From: JBFLVQ01 sp040758525
GTDB taxonomy: Bacteria > Acidobacteriota > Blastocatellia > Chloracidobacteriales > JADJPF01
Assembly (NCBI GenBank): GCA_040758525.1
Contig: JBFLVQ010000456.1
Coordinates: 1-7,875, forward strand
Direction: 5' to 3'
DNA length: 7,875 nt
Position numbers and translations under genes: made by a program. Under the pieces are notes generated by a model. The model was not told the origin of the DNA and made no database searches. It saw only the letters and a list, made by a program, of their open reading frames with translations. Positions 1-5,524 of the stretch are shown piece by piece; position 1 is the stretch's first letter, and every line of letters begins with the position of its first letter.

Positions 1-2
1 CC

Positions 3-980
3 CAAGATAACTACATCAACAATAGCGTACAGGCACAAATGGCGTTACAGATGCAAGAGAATGAACGCGCAATGTGTATACTGCCGCTTTTTCATGTCAA
101 CGGCCAGGTAGCAACCATACTTATACCACTGCAGGCGGGCGCCAGCCTGATCCTTACAGAAGGATTTTCCCCCAAGACCTTCTTTGATAATGTCACACGT
201 TACCGTGCAACCACCTTTAGCGGTGTACCTACAGTCTACTCTATCTTGCTCAATCTACCAGATCGTGACAAATATGATCTAAGCAGCTTACGCCTATGTA
301 TTTGTGGTGCTGCCCCTATGCCTGTAGAGGTCTTTACACAATTCGAAAAGGTCTTTAAGACAATTATCATTGAAGGTTATGGTCTCTCTGAGGGCACTTG
401 TGTATCAACCGTCAATCCTGTTGATGGCCAACGTAAGATAGGCTCAATTGGTCTACCAGTGCCAGGTCAAGAAGTGAAGATATTTGATGATCAGGATCGT
501 GAGCTAGATGTTGATGAGATTGGCGAGATTGTCGTGCGCGGCAGCAATGTGATGGCAGGCTATTATAAAAATGAGCTAGCAACAGCCGAAACATTACGCA
601 ATGGTTGGTTACATACAGGCGATCTAGGCCGGCGTGATCGCGATGGCTACATCTATATCGTTGGACGTAAGAAGGAGATGATTATACGTGGCGGTGAGAA
701 TATCTATCCGAAAGAGATCGAGGAGATACTCTACCGTCATGAAGCGATCCAGGAGGCGGCTGTGATAGCAATACCCGACCCTATCTGGGGCGAAGAGGTC
801 GCCGCAGCAATTATTCTTAAAGATGGCGCGCAGGCGCATAGCGATGATATTATCGCCTATTGTCGCGCACATTTGGCCGACTACAAATGCCCGCGCCGGG
901 TCTTCTTTTGTCAGCAGTTTCCTAAGACCGCGACGGGCAAAATACAGAAAAATAGGCTGATTGAGCAGCTTACTAGCTAG
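3..980 (+). CDS. Acyl-CoA ligase (AMP-dependent synthetase/ligase family), 5'-partial
   Basis: This is a class I adenylate-forming enzyme, which activates a carboxylic acid with ATP to an acyl-AMP and then transfers the acyl group to CoA in the cytoplasm. The frame is open from base 3, so the Met codon at 39 is internal; 325 residues are visible. The ATP-binding Ser/Thr/Gly loop must lie just upstream of the window. Visible landmarks, numbered from the first full codon, are LPLFHVNGQ (27-35), GYGLSEGT (125-132, adenine/AMP binding), LHTGD (203-207, ribose-binding Asp207), VGRKKE (220-225, hinge to the mobile C-terminal domain), GGENIYP (230-236, CoA-side motif) and PKTATGK (307-313, with Lys313 the expected adenylation lysine). 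All key residues of the visible part are intact. From the family I expect a full length near 510-530 residues. The substrate cannot be read from sequence: a fatty acid or another small acid is possible. It ends with tandem in-frame stops TAG TAG (978-983). The next gene follows after 33 bp, suggesting one transcript. Confidence 0.95.
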   Translation, partial: QDNYINNSVQAQMALQMQENERAMCILPLFHVNGQVATILIPLQAGASLILTEGFSPKTFFDNVTRYRATTFSGVPTVYSILLNLPDRDKYDLSSLRLCICGAAPMPVEVFTQFEKVFKTIIIEGYGLSEGTCVSTVNPVDGQRKIGSIGLPVPGQEVKIFDDQDRELDVDEIGEIVVRGSNVMAGYYKNELATAETLRNGWLHTGDLGRRDRDGYIYIVGRKKEMIIRGGENIYPKEIEEILYRHEAIQEAAVIAIPDPIWGEEVAAAIILKDGAQAHSDDIIAYCRAHLADYKCPRRVFFCQQFPKTATGKIQKNRLIEQLTS

Positions 981-1002
981 TAGGCAGACAGCTCAAGCCA
1001 CT

Positions 1003-1008
1003 GGGGAG
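1003..1008 (+). promoter_or_regulatory. Ribosome binding site for the lipoprotein gene
   Basis: GGGGAG lies 5 bases upstream of the ATG at 1014, a strong Shine-Dalgarno match at good spacing. The in-frame TAG at 981-983 and the absence of another start codon between it and 1014 fix this ATG as the translation start. I see no convincing promoter in the 33-bp gap, which supports co-transcription with the ligase gene. Confidence 0.75.
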
Positions 1009-1013
1009 AAAAT

Positions 1014-2210
1014 ATGAAGCGACCTATTGCAGCGATCTGTTTAACGGCATTCCTGATAGCTAACATTGCCTGTCAACGGGGCGATAACAACCTGCTTACC
1101 GAGCCTATGTTCAAGCTCGCAGTAGAGAAACAGTTCAATGTGGCGAAACAACGCCTTGAGGTTACGCAATTTGCTGGCCTCTTCAATCCTCCTATCGATA
1201 CTACAGCAGTACTCTTTGAGCAAAAAGAGAGTGGCAATGCCGCCCAACTCTATTGGGAAGCACTCAAACCACGTGTTGAGACAACCGCTGAGGAGACACA
1301 GAGATTTCTTGATGAGCTATCACCAGTCTTACAGGCACTCAATGCCGCAATCACTGCAAATGTACCAATCTCACCTAATGCGATATCAGATGAGGCAGTC
1401 AAGAAGGAGGCTGAGAAGGCAGCACAACTTCCTGAGCTAGCGAAATTGGAAACAGGTGCACAACGCAAGTATTCACGCTTAGTTGGTGAAGTTGTGCCAA
1501 TCCCTGAAAATCCTATGGCACTGCAGCCTATACCGCTTACACTGCTCAATAGTTATGCAGGCGCGCTGATGGTGAAGGGCTTGCTTAAGGAAGCGGCAGG
1601 AGATAAGGCCGCCGCCGAGAAGTTATTACAGACAGTAATCGCGATAGGCCAGCATTTTACCCAGGACCCCAACTACCACCACTATTTTAATGGCCGAGCA
1701 GTAATGAAATTCGGCTGTTTAGGCCTCAAACCTTTCTACCAACGCCAGGCTAATACCGTCAAGCAACAGGCTGTTGAACAGCTTGAGAAGGCACTTGATG
1801 AACAGGCGCAACGGCTCACCGCAGAGTTATCAGCACGGGATGATACAGGACAGATCTTTAATATTATTACCTCACTAGGCTATCTTGATGAGGGTATCGA
1901 TCCACTCATGCGTATTGTCGGAGATGAGAATGTACCGCTGGCTTTTCGTGCCAGTGCGCTACAAACAATCTATGCCGGCTATATGTTCCGCTTTATGATG
2001 GTGGAGCGCTCAGGACGTGCACCGGAGACTTCTGAGTATGCGGCCCCCTCGCAGACACGTGTGCAGGCTTTTACCCGTCTTGCTGCATCACCAGACAAAA
2101 CTCTTGCTGAAATAGCTACCAAGAGCCAACAAGTGCTTGTAAAGATGCAGGGACTTAACAATGCGGAACGTATGAAATACTGGCGTGAGATATCGAAACC
2201 CAAGAGCTAA
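1014..2210 (+). CDS. Putative lipoprotein, helical, function unknown
   Basis: The product has 398 residues. The N-terminus has Lys-Arg, then a hydrophobic stretch (about residues 4-19) ending in ANIAC, with Cys20 followed by Gln, Arg, Gly and Asp. This is the layout of a signal peptidase II lipoprotein signal, but residue -3 is Asn where Leu, Val or Ile is usual, so the lipobox is imperfect. If it is processed, the mature protein would be anchored in the envelope, with Gln at position +2. The rest looks almost wholly alpha-helical and polar. It has Ala/Glu/Lys-rich helices at about 83-155, a Pro-rich break at 161-175 (PIPENP, then QPIP), a TPR-like helix pair at about 183-215 with AAGDKAAAEKLL, and a possible HEAT-like helix pair near 297-326. 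No enzyme motif is visible. I do not recognise the family. It starts 33 bp after the acyl-CoA ligase and is probably in the same operon, so a role tied to that pathway or to envelope lipids is possible but unproven. It ends with TAA, and no terminator hairpin is seen after it. Confidence 0.85.
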   Translation: MKRPIAAICLTAFLIANIACQRGDNNLLTEPMFKLAVEKQFNVAKQRLEVTQFAGLFNPPIDTTAVLFEQKESGNAAQLYWEALKPRVETTAEETQRFLDELSPVLQALNAAITANVPISPNAISDEAVKKEAEKAAQLPELAKLETGAQRKYSRLVGEVVPIPENPMALQPIPLTLLNSYAGALMVKGLLKEAAGDKAAAEKLLQTVIAIGQHFTQDPNYHHYFNGRAVMKFGCLGLKPFYQRQANTVKQQAVEQLEKALDEQAQRLTAELSARDDTGQIFNIITSLGYLDEGIDPLMRIVGDENVPLAFRASALQTIYAGYMFRFMMVERSGRAPETSEYAAPSQTRVQAFTRLAASPDKTLAEIATKSQQVLVKMQGLNNAERMKYWREISKPKS

Positions 2211-2231
2211 TCTAATTATAGACCTTGCGAT

Positions 2232-2240
2232 TGATATAAT
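2232..2240 (+). promoter_or_regulatory. Candidate extended -10 promoter for the 1049-residue gene
   Basis: TGATATAAT matches the extended -10 form TGnTATAAT of the housekeeping sigma factor exactly. No good -35 hexamer is found 16-18 bp upstream (only CTAATT-like sequence), which is tolerated in extended -10 promoters. Transcription would begin near 2247 and give an untranslated leader of about 80 bases before the ATG at 2327. It lies in the only sizeable gap upstream of this gene. The call rests on motif match and position only. Confidence 0.45.
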
Positions 2241-2261
2241 AGCCAAAGACTATTTTTAGTA

Positions 2262-2289
2262 GGCAATCCGAAATCTATCATCGGCAATC
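2262..2289 (+). repeat. Short direct repeat GGCAATC, 21-bp period
   Basis: GGCAATC occurs at 2262-2268 and again at 2283-2289, so the starts are 21 bp apart, about two turns of the helix. A partly inverted copy, CGATTG, occurs at 2228-2233, overlapping the candidate extended -10. This arrangement would suit a regulator binding one face of the DNA downstream of the promoter, or an element of the mRNA leader. Seven-base repeats in AT-rich spacers also arise by chance, so this is tentative. Confidence 0.25.
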
Positions 2290-2310
2290 GTCAGGTTTGC
2301 AACTGATATA

Positions 2311-2320
2311 GGGAAGTAGG
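2311..2320 (+). promoter_or_regulatory. Ribosome binding site region for the 1049-residue gene
   Basis: The purine-rich GGGAAGTAGG ends 6 bases before the ATG at 2327. An in-frame TAG at 2309-2311 excludes any earlier start, so the ATG is the first possible one. The match to Shine-Dalgarno is moderate: AGTAGG sits at the usual spacing, with a second GGGAAG further upstream. Confidence 0.55.
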
Positions 2321-2326
2321 CGAATT

Positions 2327-5300
2327 ATGGATTTCTATTTTCTTAATGAAGATTTCAATCAGGCAGAAGCAGGCAAAGAGAGTAGCCTGGAATGGGCAGC
2401 ACGAGTTTTTACTGAGCCACAACCAAATGGTCCTAGCTTCGATCCTGTAATTGTCGATTTAGATCTACTTTCACGTGAACAAGAGATGTCGCTTTATACC
2501 GATCTCTACAGTCGTGATAGTGAAGTAGGGCTTGGTCTATTGCTGGTAAAGCGGGCGGCACTAGTACAGATGACTGCTACTATACGCGCCACCTTAGCCA
2601 ACACTCGACGTGATCTTGCCTTTGCGCGTGCGCGCTTAGATTCACTCAAGAAGATCAATGCCACCGAGCAGAACGCACAGTTCCGTTATTCCGATCGTGT
2701 CTTTGCTGATCTCACACGCGAGATTGAGTTACTCTCACAACAACGCTATGTACTTGCCAAGCATACCTCGCAGCTCTATGCGCTTGAGCAATATCTGAAA
2801 CTGCTTGACGATCAACGCTCGTTAGGACTGGCTCCACGTGCCGAGCAGTTGCTACGTCTGCTTAGCCATAGTGTACGTGGACTGCTTAAGGTACAGAGTT
2901 GGGCTACCAGAGAAGAGACCAAGTCGGTTAAGAAACCGGCGCTTGTCACCTATACCCCAGCAGGCGGCGATGAGGGTTACCTCTTCCAATTAGGTGGCCG
3001 CGCCGATGGCATTGTGCTTGACAAGCAGGTAACGGGTTATCTCATACACCTGCTTGGTGTAGTTGAACAACTTGCTAGTGAAACGCGGCGTGTACTACAA
3101 GACCCTGACACTGAAGAGTTAATGGAGAACTGGGATATACCCCATCAGCTGGTTCGCGCTATTATCGAACTATTCCATTTCTGTAACTTTGAACTTATCT
3201 ACAATACGGTCAACCTTGCTACCAATTGTGAAGCGCCCGCACAATGTTGGCAATATGATTATAAACAGAGTTGTTGGCAGGAGGTTGATGAGGATCCCAA
3301 TGCAAGTCGTAACTTAAAACGCTCTGCTGCTGAAGTGGGATTACTCTTCCTACGCGCTAAGCAGTTGATGAGTTGTCAGCAGCCAGATGAGTTGAATCGT
3401 TGGCTTAATACCGTGATTGCTGCTGCTAAACCATCTGATGAGGCGATCTATCAACCCTACTGGAATTGTGGACTGGCCCATTTTGATCTTGCCTATCAGA
3501 ATCAACGTTTCAAGATCTATATGGCACATAGCGAACTCTCTATGTTGCTAGATGCATTGGTAGCATCAGCAGGTGAGTTCACCTATATCGCCAAGAGCAC
3601 TTTTGGTGGTGTTGCTGCTACTCTTACAGGAATGGCGCTACTAGATAGTACAGCGCTAGGACTCGATAAAGAGATCGACCCGACATTACGCTTCCAAATT
3701 CTCTCAAATTGCTGGCGTAGTGTAAGTCGCCGCCGCGCCATTGCAATGTTTGGTAATGAATATCTACGTACCCTTAGCAATGGGTTGGCAGCGATTGGCG
3801 AGCCACGCTTGGAAAATCCTGCCACTACCCATTTAGCCGCACTCACCGGCCCTATGATGGATTTGGCTGTCTCTAAGGGCACAACCTATATTGGTAAAAC
3901 CGGATTATTAGTAACTAAGAACAAGAATCCATTCTGTGTGATTGGTGAAACCGATCAGACACGATTGCTCAACCTGCTTGAACAGACTTGGGCGGTTGCC
4001 GATGCAATCTTACCTAGATTACAATCGGTACGCTCACCTGAACAATTACGTATTGCACTCTCAGATATCTCTGTGGCTTTCGACCGTCAACGTCCGGCAA
4101 TCGCTGAGTACTTCAAATTCGAATGGCGGCAATCGGCAGAGAAATCTTGGGCAGTACTGCGTGGTTGTTCACCGACACTCTGGCAGTTCTGGGTTGCCAC
4201 AGCACAGCAAGAACGTTGGGAACGAGAGTGTGAGAGTGTCAAGCCACCCGAAGCACTTGCCAAACTGCTACGTCTCTTTGGTGATACTCTACGTCTGATG
4301 TTGGTAGCAGAACTGGGTTGGCAGGAATTGAATCCGGGCGAGGATGATGAACTGGCTTGCAAGATTAATTCTGAAGGCTCTGCACAGGCACTAGTGATCA
4401 GCCTATTGAATCTGCTGGAAATGGAGCGGGACAATCCTACCGTAATTAGCGAGACACTCAACAGCTATTTTGATCCAGAGATCAAGTATGATTTCTGGCT
4501 CGCTTTTGCCTCTACCTTTAAGAAGTACTTGCGCCAGTGCGCCAATGATCTACGTCTGATTGGCGCAACTGACAAGCAGGTTCATGCAATCGAAGAGCTA
4601 GTACGACTACTAGATGAATTCCAGCCTGATCCTGAGCCGGTGGTACAGAAGATCACAACACGATTACGCTTACCAGCGGCTACCTACGAGCCAATTACAT
4701 TGCTTGAGATCCAGACCATTGAACAACTGTTAGCAGGGCTACTTTATGGCACACGCACGGACCGAGCACTACGTCTCAAGCTAGCGGTAATGGCAACCTA
4801 TAGCGATGGCCGGCGCTGGCTAACCAGTGTAAATCGTCACCAGGCATTGATCGGTACACTTATAGGTGATCCAGAACAATGTCGGCGTTTCTTTGAGATC
4901 CCACGTTCAGCGCGTAGTTTTTGGGAGTCCCTTGATCAGGTCGCAAAAGCCTCACCGAGTGAAGTACAACCAAAATTGAAACAGTATCTCAGTCAGTTCA
5001 ATAAATATTATGAGTCACGCGCTACTGCAGCGGCACGCTATCCAAAGTTGAGTAATGAGAGCCGTGGCATACTCAATCGTTACCTGGCACAGCCAAGTGC
5101 ACAAGGAGTCTGCCGTTACTTGCTACTTAATGCCTATGGACATCTGGTTATTGATATTGCTGGTGTTGATGTTAGTGTTACTGACCATAGCCAACGTACG
5201 GTTACACGGCTAATTCAGTACTTGCAACTGAACGTCAATAGCACCAAAGCAGAGGCCAGTTATGAAGTGGTAGTACTAGGTGGTGGCCAGATCGTGGTAC

Positions 5301-5476
5301 GTGGTGATCAGATCATTCTAGGTGCTGGCGCACCAGCAATGCCAATTGTCTGTACTGAGCCGGATGCTGCTCAGACCAGTGATTTCCTTGCCCATTGCCT
5401 GGCCGCACGCACATATCTTACTGCAGGCATCATACGCACAGCTATGCCAGAGAATGATGTTGTGACAGAGTTCTAA
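2327..5476 (+). CDS. Large uncharacterised soluble helical protein (1049 aa)
   Basis: I do not recognise this protein. It has no signal peptide and no convincing membrane segment, so it is probably cytoplasmic. Residues 1-75 are acidic and mixed. Residues 78-166 hold two long charged helices (78-112 and 126-166) separated by a short break, likely a coiled-coil hairpin. A flexible Lys/Pro/Gly-containing linker follows at 192-218. Residues 235-900 are dominated by amphipathic helices rich in Leu, Ala, Glu and Arg. A Cys/Trp-rich patch (Cys286, 301, 307, 316) and a short beta-like stretch, TTYIGKTGLLV (519-529), interrupt them. The C-terminal part (about 928-1010) looks beta-rich, with VVVLGGGQIVV (981-991) and QIILGAG (995-1001), and ends in a short helix. 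No Walker A, kinase, nuclease, protease or helix-turn-helix motif is evident. The overall look is that of a helical scaffold or repeat protein. The frame is intact, with codon use like its neighbours and no sign of recent transfer. It probably has its own promoter at 2232-2240 and is terminated by the stem-loop at 5487-5524. Confidence 0.9.
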   Translation: MDFYFLNEDFNQAEAGKESSLEWAARVFTEPQPNGPSFDPVIVDLDLLSREQEMSLYTDLYSRDSEVGLGLLLVKRAALVQMTATIRATLANTRRDLAFARARLDSLKKINATEQNAQFRYSDRVFADLTREIELLSQQRYVLAKHTSQLYALEQYLKLLDDQRSLGLAPRAEQLLRLLSHSVRGLLKVQSWATREETKSVKKPALVTYTPAGGDEGYLFQLGGRADGIVLDKQVTGYLIHLLGVVEQLASETRRVLQDPDTEELMENWDIPHQLVRAIIELFHFCNFELIYNTVNLATNCEAPAQCWQYDYKQSCWQEVDEDPNASRNLKRSAAEVGLLFLRAKQLMSCQQPDELNRWLNTVIAAAKPSDEAIYQPYWNCGLAHFDLAYQNQRFKIYMAHSELSMLLDALVASAGEFTYIAKSTFGGVAATLTGMALLDSTALGLDKEIDPTLRFQILSNCWRSVSRRRAIAMFGNEYLRTLSNGLAAIGEPRLENPATTHLAALTGPMMDLAVSKGTTYIGKTGLLVTKNKNPFCVIGETDQTRLLNLLEQTWAVADAILPRLQSVRSPEQLRIALSDISVAFDRQRPAIAEYFKFEWRQSAEKSWAVLRGCSPTLWQFWVATAQQERWERECESVKPPEALAKLLRLFGDTLRLMLVAELGWQELNPGEDDELACKINSEGSAQALVISLLNLLEMERDNPTVISETLNSYFDPEIKYDFWLAFASTFKKYLRQCANDLRLIGATDKQVHAIEELVRLLDEFQPDPEPVVQKITTRLRLPAATYEPITLLEIQTIEQLLAGLLYGTRTDRALRLKLAVMATYSDGRRWLTSVNRHQALIGTLIGDPEQCRRFFEIPRSARSFWESLDQVAKASPSEVQPKLKQYLSQFNKYYESRATAAARYPKLSNESRGILNRYLAQPSAQGVCRYLLLNAYGHLVIDIAGVDVSVTDHSQRTVTRLIQYLQLNVNSTKAEASYEVVVLGGGQIVVRGDQIILGAGAPAMPIVCTEPDAAQTSDFLAHCLAARTYLTAGIIRTAMPENDVVTEF

Positions 5477-5486
5477 GTAGAGAATG

Positions 5487-5524
5487 AATGAACCTCTCTA
5501 GTAGTTATGCTAGAGAGGTTCATT
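5487..5524. terminator. Bidirectional stem-loop terminator between convergent genes
   Basis: The arms 5487-5501 (AATGAACCTCTCTAG) and 5510-5524 (CTAGAGAGGTTCATT) are perfect reverse complements over 15 bp, around an 8-base loop (TAGTTATG). The stem begins 10 bases after the TAA of the 1049-residue gene, and its other arm abuts the TGA (5525-5527) of the minus-strand receptor gene. It therefore fills most of the 48-bp convergent gap and could serve both transcripts. The T-tract is weak on both strands: ATTTC on the plus side, and only scattered T on the minus side. It may act as an intrinsic terminator of modest strength or as an mRNA 3'-end stabiliser. Confidence 0.75.

Noticed and set aside
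39..41. ATG as the start of the acyl-CoA ligase
   Set aside because: The frame is open from base 3 and the enzyme would lack its ATP-binding loop and N-terminal half; the Met is internal.
2241..2260. Terminator for the ligase-lipoprotein transcript at the T-run TATTTTT
   Set aside because: No stable GC-containing stem precedes the T-run; only a 3-4 bp palindrome is present.
3893..3901. IGKT in the orphan protein as a Walker A nucleotide-binding loop
   Set aside because: The upstream Gly spacing of GxxxxGKT is missing (TTYIGKTGLL), and no Walker B partner is apparent.
3942..4298. Plus-strand 118-codon reading frame inside the orphan gene
   Set aside because: It lies wholly within the long intact gene in another frame, its composition is biased and irregular, and it has no ribosome binding site; it is a shadow.
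4087..4461. Minus-strand 124-codon reading frame opposite the orphan gene
   Set aside because: It is antisense to an intact gene, Ser/Arg-rich as expected of a shadow frame, with no recognisable domain.
5258..5353. VVVLGGGQIVV at the orphan C-terminus as a Rossmann dinucleotide-binding fold
   Set aside because: The Gly pattern is not GxGxxG/A with a following helix; it reads as consecutive beta strands close to the C-terminus.
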